From assembly GCA_016860685.1 (NCBI GenBank), contig BOJX01000003.1, forward strand, positions 1 through 64,000: DNA of 64,000 nt. Direction: 5' to 3'. Both the position numbers and the translations under genes were made by a program. Below the pieces are notes generated by a model. That model did no database searches. It was not told the DNA's origin and saw only the letters and a program-made list of their open reading frames with translations. This document shows positions 49,864 through 57,298 of the stretch, one piece after another. Origin of the DNA: Planctomycetota bacterium. GTDB lineage: Bacteria; Planctomycetota; Phycisphaerae; UBA1845. Positions within the stretch are counted from its first letter, which is position 1; each line of letters begins with the position of its first letter.

Positions 49864-51303
49864 ATGAGCGGCTTGAACGGGCGAATTGGGCGGGTTCGTC
49901 GGAGTGATGACGGTCGGGTGCCGACGCGACGCGGAAGTCGCGCGCGGCCGGATGAGTTGCGCGGGGACTCTTTTGAGTCTCGCGTCATTCACCTGGCTTC
50001 TCACTTCAGTTGGGTCGTAGACGATACGGACACGGAACGGGCGCTTGCAGAACTCCGTGCGCTCGGCAGTCGAGCAACTACAACGCTCTACGGTCGTCTC
50101 AGGCATGGAACTCCGTCGGAACAGGAACATGCAGCTATGGCGCTGGGTTTCCTGAGGCCGAATCCCCGCAAGGCTGTGCCGGAACTGGAATGCGCACTAC
50201 GCAGCAAGAATTCCGATGTCGCTTCTGCCGCTGCAAATGCCCTGGGACGACTAGGCGCTATGGGCGCCGCATCCCTCGTCGAAGGGTTGCGGAGTGACGA
50301 TCCTCTGCTTCGGCGCGTAGCCGCCCACGGCCTCACGCTGATCGCTGACGAAAATGACGACGTGGTGATTGCGCTCTGCGCGGCGCTTCGCGACCCAGAC
50401 GAGAGCGTGCGACAATCCGCAATCCAATCGCTGGGATTCATGAGGGCACGTGCTGTCCAAGCACTCCCGGCGCTCCTGGCCGCGAAGAGCAGGGAAGGCG
50501 ACAGTTGGCAGGGCTATTTCATCTCCTGCGCGTTGTCTTGGGTGGTCCCTTCAGCCGTGCCACATTTGATTGAGGCACTCAAAGACGGCGATGCCGAGGT
50601 GCGCCGTAATGCTGCCCGCCATTTCGCGGACGCCGTCAGTTTCAGCAAGAAGAATATCGAGTTGCTCGCAAAGGCGGGCAGGCATGATCCCGTCGAAGGA
50701 GTTCGAGCGCAGGCGCTCATGGTGATGGAGCAGATAGGCATCGATGCGGCTGAGGCATTGGCAACGGTCATGGATGCGCTGGAGAAAGCTGAGCACAGTC
50801 CGAACCACGCGGAAGTTCGTACACGGAGCCTTCTGTCACAGGAGAAGATTCGTACCGAAGTGGCTCGCCTCCTGCGAGTACCTCGGTCAACGCTTCAGCT
50901 TACGCCCGTCGTGTCCAGCAAAACTCGGAAGCCAAAGCGCTTGCCCGACGACTTCGGAAAGAGCGTGCTGGCATTGCTGAGAACGTGCCGGTACTGGGCT
51001 CACGACAGCGTGTCCGAACGCAAACTGCACGCTTCGGAGAATCTCAAGGATCAGCGCAGCCGTCTCGGCCTGGATGAGCAGGTAAGTCAAACCTCGGTTC
51101 ATAATCACATGATGTTTCTCGCGAAGCTCTGTGGGTTGGATAGCCTCGTAGAGGTGGACAAGAAGCGGCAGGTATCGCGCTTTCGGAAGGGTGCGAAGGA
51201 GAGGCTGGCGACAATCGAAAATAGTCTGGGGCAATACGTTCGGGACGAGGCCGATCTTGCGGCAAGGAAGATTCAGACACCACCATTCGATCGAGCCACT
51301 TGA
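49864..51303 (+). CDS. HEAT-repeat protein, 479 aa
   Basis: Residues about 50-300 form HEAT/PBS-lyase-like repeats (EQEHAAMALGFLRPNPRKAVPELECAL; DVASAAANALGRLGAMGAASLVEGL; ESVRQSAIQSLGFMRARAVQALPALL; AEVRRNAARHFADAV). The C-terminal about 130 residues are different, with a basic region and a winged-helix-like segment (NHMMFLAKLCGLDSLVEVDKKRQVSRFRKG). It is a likely scaffold; no enzyme motif is present. Confidence 0.8.
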   Translation: MSGLNGRIGRVRRSDDGRVPTRRGSRARPDELRGDSFESRVIHLASHFSWVVDDTDTERALAELRALGSRATTTLYGRLRHGTPSEQEHAAMALGFLRPNPRKAVPELECALRSKNSDVASAAANALGRLGAMGAASLVEGLRSDDPLLRRVAAHGLTLIADENDDVVIALCAALRDPDESVRQSAIQSLGFMRARAVQALPALLAAKSREGDSWQGYFISCALSWVVPSAVPHLIEALKDGDAEVRRNAARHFADAVSFSKKNIELLAKAGRHDPVEGVRAQALMVMEQIGIDAAEALATVMDALEKAEHSPNHAEVRTRSLLSQEKIRTEVARLLRVPRSTLQLTPVVSSKTRKPKRLPDDFGKSVLALLRTCRYWAHDSVSERKLHASENLKDQRSRLGLDEQVSQTSVHNHMMFLAKLCGLDSLVEVDKKRQVSRFRKGAKERLATIENSLGQYVRDEADLAARKIQTPPFDRAT

Positions 51304-51356
51304 CACTGCGCATCGATGTGTGCTTTCGTGCAGGGTGAGTATCACGAAAGCAGTGG

Positions 51357-51725
51357 TTGTTCGTGCCCGAGCATTCCAATCCTCCCCCCAGCGTTGACTG
51401 GACGAAGGTGCCTTTTCCAAGCGACCGTTTGACGCTCGGGCATTTGCGGCAACGCGCGGCGAGTGATCCCGACGAGCTTGAAGTCCTCGCCTACAACTTG
51501 TTGAGCTTCGAGCTGGACGTGGCCGGAGCGGTACTGCTTCAATACCCGCCGGGCTCCAACACCGCGCGCGTCAGTGACGCGATCAAAGAAGAAAACTGCA
51601 AGCAACTGGCGGCGCTTTACGTCGAAATGGGCGTGGCCTCTGGTCCCCAGGAAGCGAAACTCCTCGTCGATGAACTGATCGCGGCAGTTCGGGCGCATGT
51701 ACGCGCGCCCGGCGGCCGTGTGTGA
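51357..51725 (+). CDS. Hypothetical protein, 122 aa
   Basis: Mostly helical (LTLGHLRQRAASDPDELEVLAYNLLSFELDVAGAVLLQYP, REENCKQLAALYVEMG-type helix). No signal peptide or motif. It follows the HEAT gene by 53 bp on the same strand. Function unknown. Confidence 0.6.
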   Translation: MFVPEHSNPPPSVDWTKVPFPSDRLTLGHLRQRAASDPDELEVLAYNLLSFELDVAGAVLLQYPPGSNTARVSDAIKEENCKQLAALYVEMGVASGPQEAKLLVDELIAAVRAHVRAPGGRV

Positions 51726-51833
51726 CGGCGTCCCTTCCCATCAACCGCTGATGTGCTCACGTGCTCAACTGGAGTTGAGCGCGCTGACCCACCAGTGGGT
51801 GGTCCATATCTTCTGACATGAATAGTCGCCGCG

Positions 51834-51912
51834 AGCGTTCGGCGAGCGACAGAAGCGGAAGCTCTACGAAGAACTCGAACTCAAGGACCTCCAGGACAAG
51901 GCGACCAAAGGA
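51834..51912 (+). pseudogene. 3'-terminal fragment of a lost gene before parB copy 1
   Basis: The frame reads FGERQKRKLYEELELKDLQDKATKG and runs on out of register. A shorter version, LRGLHDKATKE plus stop, lies before the intact parB at 52,165-52,198. This implies that the duplicated unit contained the end of an upstream gene plus the start of parB. Confidence 0.4.
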
Positions 51913-51920
51913 ATAAGGCA

Positions 51921-52149
51921 ATGCCGGAGCGCATCGTTCAGGACATTCCGACAGAGAAGCCCATCTCTCGCGGCAACATGCGGACGCGGTTCGATGAGGA
52001 AGTGCAGGTGTCGCTCACGCAGAGCATCGCGCAGAACGGCATTCTCGTGCCGCTGCTTGGGCACCCCGAAGGCGACAGGATCGTCGTCGATGACGGGCAT
52101 CGCCGGCTCGACGCGGCGAAACGAGCAGGTCTCGCCACGGTGCCGATGG
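51921..52149 (+). pseudogene. Truncated parB copy (N-terminal domain only)
   Basis: 76 residues (MPERIVQDIPTEKPISRGN...ILVPLLGH...DGHRRLDAAKRAGLATVPMV) align with the first 76 of the intact ParB at 52,204, then coding breaks into the spacer. Many third-position and some amino-acid differences show an old tandem duplication with a period of 283 bp. A short ParB N-domain could still be made from it. Confidence 0.75.
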
Positions 52150-52203
52150 TTCAGGCGCAACACGCTCAGGGGCTTACACGACAAGGCCACCAAGGAGTAA
52201 TCC

Positions 52204-53031
52204 ATGCCGAAGCGAGTATTTCAGGATGTTCCGACGGAAAAGCCTGTCTCTTGGGGAAACGTGCGGGAGCGATTCGTCGAGGAAGAGCAGGTCTCGCTCG
52301 CGCAGAGTATCGCCCAGAACGGCATCCTCGTCCCGCTGCTCGGGCATTCCGAAGGCGACCGGATCGTCGTCGATGACGGGCATCGCCGGCTTGACGCGGC
52401 GAAACGTGCGGCCCTGCCCACGGTGCCGATGATCGTCGCCGAACACGCTCCGACGGCGGCGGAGCGCGGGATGCTTCAACTTCTGGCCAACACGCTACGC
52501 GTTGATTTGAAGATCATGGAAAAATCCCGCGCCCTTGCCGGGCTGATGAAGGAAACGAACTGGTCGGCGGCGGACGTGTCGCTCAAGCTCGGCGGGCCGT
52601 CTCCCGCATCGATCTCCAAGCTCCTGACGCTGCTCGTTCTGCCGCGCGAAGTGCAGGACTTCATCGACGCCGGGCGCATCCCCATGAGCAGCGCGTACAT
52701 CATCGCAACGGTCGCGGACGCCGCGGAACGCGAGCGACTGATTCAGGAAGTCCTCAGTGGCCGGCTCACGCGCGATCGCCTGGTGGCACAGACGAAGGCG
52801 AACAAGTCGGCAGCGGGCGTCACTCGGCCGCGCAAGCCACGGCAGGCACGGCGCGAGCGCTTGGTCATTCCGCTCGGGCCGGGACGATCGGTCGCGCTGT
52901 CCGCTCCGACGCTGAGTGTCGAATGCGTCCTCGCCTGGCTCACGGACCTCGTTGATCGAATCAGGACCGCCGGCGCTAACGGCCGCGCGCTGGGCGATGT
53001 CGTCAAGGAACTTGCGGCAAATGCCAAGTAG
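52204..53031 (+). CDS. parB: ParB-like nuclease/partition domain protein
   Basis: 275 aa. N-terminal ParB/Spo0J domain with IxxNGxLxPLLGH...VVDDGHRRLDAAK (GHRR box), then an HTH region (NWSAADVSLKLGGPSPASISKLLTLLVLP) and a basic C-terminus. It lies far from ParA, next to the coupling protein, so it may serve transfer or regulation rather than segregation. A partial copy precedes it. Confidence 0.85.
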   Translation: MPKRVFQDVPTEKPVSWGNVRERFVEEEQVSLAQSIAQNGILVPLLGHSEGDRIVVDDGHRRLDAAKRAALPTVPMIVAEHAPTAAERGMLQLLANTLRVDLKIMEKSRALAGLMKETNWSAADVSLKLGGPSPASISKLLTLLVLPREVQDFIDAGRIPMSSAYIIATVADAAERERLIQEVLSGRLTRDRLVAQTKANKSAAGVTRPRKPRQARRERLVIPLGPGRSVALSAPTLSVECVLAWLTDLVDRIRTAGANGRALGDVVKELAANAK

Positions 53032-53043
53032 GAGGCCGGGACA

Positions 53044-53130
53044 ATGGAAATGCTCCTGATCGCGATGCTGCTCATGTGCGTGCTCGATTGTGAATCGGAA
53101 GGATCGCTCTACGACCGGGATCAGCGGTGA
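53044..53130 (+). CDS. Micro-protein, 28 aa, membrane-like
   Basis: MEMLLIAMLLMCVLDCESEGS followed by LYDRDQR. AGGAGG precedes the ATG at proper distance. A 12-residue hydrophobic stretch followed by an acidic tail suggests a membrane-inserted or lipoprotein-like peptide. It lies between parB (12 bp) and the coupling protein gene (27 bp). Confidence 0.5.
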   Translation: MEMLLIAMLLMCVLDCESEGSLYDRDQR

Positions 53131-53157
53131 CAGAAAGACGGTAACGGAGGCACTCGG

Positions 53158-54660
53158 ATGTTCGGATTGTTTCGGAACAAGCAGAAGCTCAAGACTGCGA
53201 AACACGCCGCGGCGTGGAACATGGACGCGGCGGTTCTGAAGCTGTCGAACAATGAGTTCATCTCCCTGCTCTGGGCGATGGCCGGGCTGTTCATCGCGGG
53301 CATGACGGGGAGTTCCAAGAGCACGTCGTCCGCCAAACAGGCGGCGCGGGCGCTGCTTCGGCTGGGCTGTGGCGGACTAATTCTCACAGTAAAAAACGAG
53401 CGGGCGATGTGGGAAAAACTGTGCAAAGAGGAAGGCCGGCTCGACGACCTAGTGATTTTCAATCCGCAGAACCCCTGGCGGTTTGATCCGATTTTGCACG
53501 AGACCGAACGCAAGGGTCCCGGCGCGGGGATGACGGAAGTCATCGTCGAGCTTCTCATGACGCTGGTTGAGTTCACGTCGCGGGATCGGAATCAGGGCAG
53601 CCGCGAGAACGAAGCGTACTGGCGGAATTCCTGCATGCGCCTGCTGAGGTCCGCTACCGATTTGTTGCTGCTGGCCGGTCGCCGCGTGACGGTGCGTGAC
53701 CTGTACCGCGTAGTGATCAGCGCGCCGCAATCGCTCGCCGATGTCGTCTCGGAGCAATGGCGCCGCTCGTCGTTCTGCTACGAGTGCCTCGCCGAAGCTG
53801 ACAAGCGGCCGCGAACTGCCAGTCAGACAGCCGACTACGAGATCGTCGCTGACTTCTTCTTGGCCGAGTTTCCTGGAACAAGCGATAAGACGCGCAGCAT
53901 TACCGTGTCCCAATTCACGTCCACGTGTGACGTGCTGCTCCGCGGCACGCTGCGTGAAATGTTCGCCGGCGGGACGAACATCACGCCCGAAGCGACGGAA
54001 GAGGGACGGATCATCCTTGTCGATATGCCGCTCAAGACCTGGGGGGCTGTCGGTCTTTGCGCGAATCTCCTGTGGAAGACGGCGTTTCAGCGGTCGATTG
54101 AACGCCGTGACGTGCGCGTCAGCCCTCGTCCGGTGTTCCTGTTCGCCGACGAAGGGCACTACTACCTGCATCGTGACGACAGCCTTTTTCAGACGACCTG
54201 CCGCAGTTCGCGGTGTGCGTCGATCCTTGTGACCCAGAACATCGCAAACCTCGACGCCGCGTTGGGCACGGGTGACGCCGGACGCGCCGAAGCGGAGAGC
54301 CTGCTCGCCAACTTCGGCACGCTGATATTCCACTGCAACACCTGCCAGCGCACGAACGCGCTGGCATCTCAGCTCTGCGGCGAGCAGCGCGTGCTGATGG
54401 CGAGCGGCAACTCGACGTACGACGCCGACTCTCAATGGTCTGGCGTACTGGGCCTCGACTGGCTCGGTCACAGCGGGAGCACCTCGGCCGGATTCAGCGA
54501 GCAATACCGACCAATTCTAGAGGCGGCGGCGTTTACGCGCCTGAGAGCGGGCGGCAAGGTCAATGGATTCGAGGCCGACGTGATCGTGGTCAAGAGCGGC
54601 GATTTGTTTCGGAGCACGGGCACAACGTGGCTGCCCGTGACTTTCCGACAGGACTTTTAG
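53158..54660 (+). CDS. VirD4/TraD-type coupling ATPase
   Basis: 500 aa. Walker A GMTGSSKST at 48-56, Walker B VFLFADEGHYY, and the conserved FVTQN-like segment SILVTQNIANLDAALG with ANFGTLIFHCNT. Coupling proteins bring the relaxase-DNA complex to the transfer channel. The N-terminus contains only a weak membrane stretch (FISLLWAMAGLFIAG). Serine replaces the usual glycine in the P-loop (GSSK for GSGK), worth noting. The genes that follow may supply membrane partners. Confidence 0.85.
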   Translation: MFGLFRNKQKLKTAKHAAAWNMDAAVLKLSNNEFISLLWAMAGLFIAGMTGSSKSTSSAKQAARALLRLGCGGLILTVKNERAMWEKLCKEEGRLDDLVIFNPQNPWRFDPILHETERKGPGAGMTEVIVELLMTLVEFTSRDRNQGSRENEAYWRNSCMRLLRSATDLLLLAGRRVTVRDLYRVVISAPQSLADVVSEQWRRSSFCYECLAEADKRPRTASQTADYEIVADFFLAEFPGTSDKTRSITVSQFTSTCDVLLRGTLREMFAGGTNITPEATEEGRIILVDMPLKTWGAVGLCANLLWKTAFQRSIERRDVRVSPRPVFLFADEGHYYLHRDDSLFQTTCRSSRCASILVTQNIANLDAALGTGDAGRAEAESLLANFGTLIFHCNTCQRTNALASQLCGEQRVLMASGNSTYDADSQWSGVLGLDWLGHSGSTSAGFSEQYRPILEAAAFTRLRAGGKVNGFEADVIVVKSGDLFRSTGTTWLPVTFRQDF

Positions 54661-54707
54661 TGCCACGGACACCCTGGATGCGGATGAGACGGCGTGGACC
54701 GTCGGCG

Positions 54708-54729
54708 CGATCGGTGCGCGCACCGATCG
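54708..54729. promoter_or_regulatory. 22-bp perfect palindrome between coupling protein and next gene
   Basis: Arms CGATCGGTGCG / CGCACCGATCG meet without a loop. There is no T-run, so it is not a standard terminator; it could be an operator or an mRNA-processing hairpin in the transfer operon. Confidence 0.5.
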
Positions 54730-54746
54730 GCGGAAAGGAAAGACGA

Positions 54747-55334
54747 ATGAATCAACCACAACCTGCCAATCACAGCGACGGACTCAGGAACGCGGTCGGG
54801 CTTCTCGTGATGGTCTGTCGCGCCTTCGCGATATCGGTGGAGGTCTTCCTGCACCGGACATCGACGTTCGGCGAGCGATACCTCGGCGTCCAGGTCTTGA
54901 TGGCGATGGCGCTGATCTTCTTCTGGCCGGCGTTCTGCTCGCCGCATCACGACCCTGAGCCGCTTTATGTGTTCCTCGCCCTGTTCGCATGCATGTGCGG
55001 GTGCATCCGCGCGCAGAACGCCCTGCGGCGCAAGCGCGGTGGTCCGCAGCCGCACACTTTTTACACCGGCACGCCCATCGTGATGCGTTTCACTGGCCGC
55101 ATGAGCGAAGCCTCGGTCAAGTGCATTGAGCCGGTGATCGTGTTCCTTGCCGGTGCGGTGGTGTGTGAGTTCACCCCGCCGCTAGGCGGGTTCCTGATGA
55201 TTTCTGCGCTGGGCCTCCTCGTCTCGACGCAGCTCACGGTCGGCTACGAACGCCGGCGCGCACTCGACATGAATGACGCCGCTATTGACACACAACAAAC
55301 TGTCTCGCGGTTTCGCGCAATGCGCCGCGATTAG
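54747..55334 (+). CDS. Membrane protein in transfer region, 195 aa
   Basis: Four hydrophobic segments in two pairs (GVQVLMAMALIFFWPAFC; LYVFLALFACMCGCI; and IEPVIVFLAGAVVCEF; GFLMISALGLLVSTQ) flank a cytoplasmic loop with TFYTGTPIVMRFTGRM. A short conserved helix precedes them. AAAGGAAAG lies before ATG 54,747. It may anchor the coupling ATPase, like small TraD-associated membrane proteins. Confidence 0.7.
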   Translation: MNQPQPANHSDGLRNAVGLLVMVCRAFAISVEVFLHRTSTFGERYLGVQVLMAMALIFFWPAFCSPHHDPEPLYVFLALFACMCGCIRAQNALRRKRGGPQPHTFYTGTPIVMRFTGRMSEASVKCIEPVIVFLAGAVVCEFTPPLGGFLMISALGLLVSTQLTVGYERRRALDMNDAAIDTQQTVSRFRAMRRD

Positions 55335-55357
55335 TCCGCGATCAAAGGAGAACAGGC

Positions 55358-55645
55358 ATGGCACGAAGTGAATCAAGTCCAAAAATCGGCGCCGGATCAT
55401 TCGGTGCGTGGATTCGCACCGGGTGGCGGGAAATCAGGGCAGCCCTGTACCCGGATTCAAACGTGGCTCAGCAACCCGACGCGGGGGTATGGGGCAATAA
55501 GACGCCCGGAGAAGTGATGTTGGAACGCCAAGGCGAGGCGCGCGATCCGGACGAGCGCCCGTCGATCCTCGGCGAGCGATTGCAACAGGCAGAGAAGGCC
55601 CGCGACGGTCGCGAGCCGGAGTCCCCTCAACTCGAAAAGGAGTAA
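55358..55645 (+). CDS. Hypothetical protein, 95 aa
   Basis: Hydrophilic, charged product (SFGAWIRTGWREIRAALYPDSN, EVMLERQGEARDPDERPSILGERLQQAEKARDG). AAAGGAG precedes the ATG. It lies between the 195-aa membrane protein and three micro membrane proteins, and is probably part of the same transcript. No family recognised. Confidence 0.65.
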   Translation: MARSESSPKIGAGSFGAWIRTGWREIRAALYPDSNVAQQPDAGVWGNKTPGEVMLERQGEARDPDERPSILGERLQQAEKARDGREPESPQLEKE

Positions 55646-55648
55646 CAC

Positions 55649-55786
55649 ATGTTCGTCTTCTTCAGCATGATGGTCTGGGCCATGTTCCTCGGCTGGATCA
55701 TCCCCAAGGCATACCGCTTCGCGGTCAACAACCCCGATGCCGTCAAGGGCGGCATCGCGAGCCTCCGCCGGATGTTCGGCCGGTAG
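55649..55786 (+). CDS. Micro membrane protein 1, 45 aa
   Basis: MFVFFSMMVWAMFLGWIIPK forms one transmembrane helix, then NNPDAVKGGIASLRRMFGR, a short amphipathic basic tail. AAAGGAG lies before the ATG, which begins 3 bp after the preceding stop. It shares the NPxxVKxGI tail with the two micro-proteins that follow. Confidence 0.7.
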   Translation: MFVFFSMMVWAMFLGWIIPKAYRFAVNNPDAVKGGIASLRRMFGR

Positions 55787-55865
55787 GCGGCAATGACCAT
55801 CGCACTCGCGGGCGGGGCGCTCACGCGCCCTGCCCGCATTCCCCGGCTCACTGAAAGGAGAAGTC

Positions 55866-56030
55866 ATGGATCCAAATGCTCCGCTCATCATTGTCGGCTG
55901 GCTCTTCGGCATCGTCTTCTGGGTCGCCGTGTTCAAGTACATCCTGATTCCCGCGTATCGCTGGGGATCGCAAAACCCTGAGTCCGTCAAACGCGGGATT
56001 CTCATCGCGCGAAAGCTGCTGCGCAAGTGA
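55866..56030 (+). CDS. Micro membrane protein 2, 54 aa
   Basis: MDPNAPLIIVGWLFGIVFWV begins one long transmembrane helix; the tail SQNPESVKRGILIARKLLRK matches the first and third micro-proteins. GAAAGGAGAAG lies before the ATG. Confidence 0.7.
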   Translation: MDPNAPLIIVGWLFGIVFWVAVFKYILIPAYRWGSQNPESVKRGILIARKLLRK

Positions 56031-56109
56031 GTCGGTATCGAAGCGACAGCCTGGTCACGTCGCCAGTCGCGGCCGGACCACCTGTGTCACTGCCAATGGA
56101 GGTGTTCTC

Positions 56110-56265
56110 ATGGCTCTGTTCAATCTCATCATCAACGTCGTCGGCTGGTACCTGATCCTGCGGTATGTGGCTCCGCGCGTCGTCCGGTTCCTCGCCGGAA
56201 ACCCGGAAGTCGCCAAGGGCGGAGCCTCACTGCTCAAGCGGCTGTTCAAGTGGCTCATGGCGTGA
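56110..56265 (+). CDS. Micro membrane protein 3, 51 aa
   Basis: MALFNLIINVVGWYLILRYV is the membrane helix; AGNPEVAKGGASLLKRLFKW is the shared tail. GGAGGTG precedes the ATG. With copies 1 and 2 it forms a tandem family of single-span peptides with conserved tail and diverged helices. Confidence 0.7.
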   Translation: MALFNLIINVVGWYLILRYVAPRVVRFLAGNPEVAKGGASLLKRLFKWLMA

Positions 56266-56323
56266 CGCAGAGCGGGCGCGGCGTCTAGCCGCGCCATGTC
56301 CGCAATCGAAAGGAGCGATAGCC

Positions 56324-57043
56324 ATGTGGGTCGTCAGTCTCATCAGCATCGCGATCATCGGGTGGTACGTGTCGAAGCGACTCAGGTGCTCAGGCACGCG
56401 CTGCGAAATCGCTTGGAGCCATTTTGACTGTATCGCGTACCCTGCGGCGCTTGTCTGCGATGTCCTTGACGAGTGCTTCGGTACGGCGGATCGCACCTAC
56501 CTGGAGGATGGCAGCACCATCAACGTGTACCTCCGTGGTGATCCGAAGGCAATGCGGGTGTCGGACCCGCACAAAGTACGGTTTTGCGACATTCCGTCGT
56601 GCTTCAGCGTCACAGTTGTCCCAAGCGAACTCGGGACGCTAGTCAGCCTTCGGATCGGCCTTCACCCGAAGGTGAGAATAAGCCCTTCGGCGGCGAAATT
56701 CTTCGAGCCTACAGCGCAAGACGTGTTTGTCGTGGCAGTTGAGCGGATGAAGCGGGCGGCGGCGCAGCGACGATACGAGCGCAAGGCTCAGAAGCAGAAC
56801 ATGCCCGGTGCTGTTGCCTCAGGCGATGGCCCAGACTACGTGACACTGGGCGTCAAGCCGGGGGCGACCCTGGAGCAGGTGAAGGCTGCGTACCGCGATG
56901 CCTGCCGCAAGTACCACCCCGACCGGCTCAGCGGCCAGAACGTGGAGCCGCAGTTGGTTGAACTGGCAGTGCAGCGCTTCAAGGAAGTCTCCGCTGCCTA
57001 CCGCCGGCTAAAGGACCACCTCGCGCAGCCGCAGCACACCTGA
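56324..57043 (+). CDS. Membrane-anchored J-domain protein
   Basis: 239 aa. N-terminal helix (MWVVSLISIAIIGWYVSKRL) anchors the protein; a middle domain of about 130 residues is unassigned; the C-terminal 70 residues are a DnaJ domain with YVTLGVKPGATLEQVKAAYRD and the HPD motif in RKYHPDRLS. J-domains recruit DnaK. AAAGGAG precedes the ATG. It may remodel a membrane complex of the element. Confidence 0.85.
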   Translation: MWVVSLISIAIIGWYVSKRLRCSGTRCEIAWSHFDCIAYPAALVCDVLDECFGTADRTYLEDGSTINVYLRGDPKAMRVSDPHKVRFCDIPSCFSVTVVPSELGTLVSLRIGLHPKVRISPSAAKFFEPTAQDVFVVAVERMKRAAAQRRYERKAQKQNMPGAVASGDGPDYVTLGVKPGATLEQVKAAYRDACRKYHPDRLSGQNVEPQLVELAVQRFKEVSAAYRRLKDHLAQPQHT

Positions 57044-57076
57044 ACCGCCCGCACGCGAAACGGAGAACCGCGAGCG

Positions 57077-57292
57077 ATGCCGCAGGAACGGCTCCAGGTC
57101 GAAACGACGGACGAGCGCGAAGGCGCGTGCGCCGCCGTTCCGCCCGGCACGCCGGAGTGGATCACGCCCGAACTGGTCCGCTTGACGCAGAAAGTGTGGA
57201 ATCCTCGCTACAAAACGTCGCTGACCCGCGACGAGGCGATTACAATTATCCAGAACGCTGGACGGTTGTTCGACCTCTTGACGCGGGAGTGA
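57077..57292 (+). CDS. Small recombinase-companion protein, 71 aa
   Basis: The C-terminal half (PEWITPELVRLTQKVWNPRYKTSLTRDEAITIIQNAGRLFDLL) matches short proteins that precede large serine recombinases in mobile elements. It ends 6 bp before the recombinase ATG, so they are cotranslated. A directionality or accessory function is possible. Confidence 0.7.
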   Translation: MPQERLQVETTDEREGACAAVPPGTPEWITPELVRLTQKVWNPRYKTSLTRDEAITIIQNAGRLFDLLTRE

Positions 57293-57298
57293 TTCGGC

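Noticed and set aside
53158-57043. A complete type IV secretion system
   Set aside because: Only the coupling ATPase is recognisable; no VirB4, VirB6, VirB8-10 or VirB11 homologues are seen.
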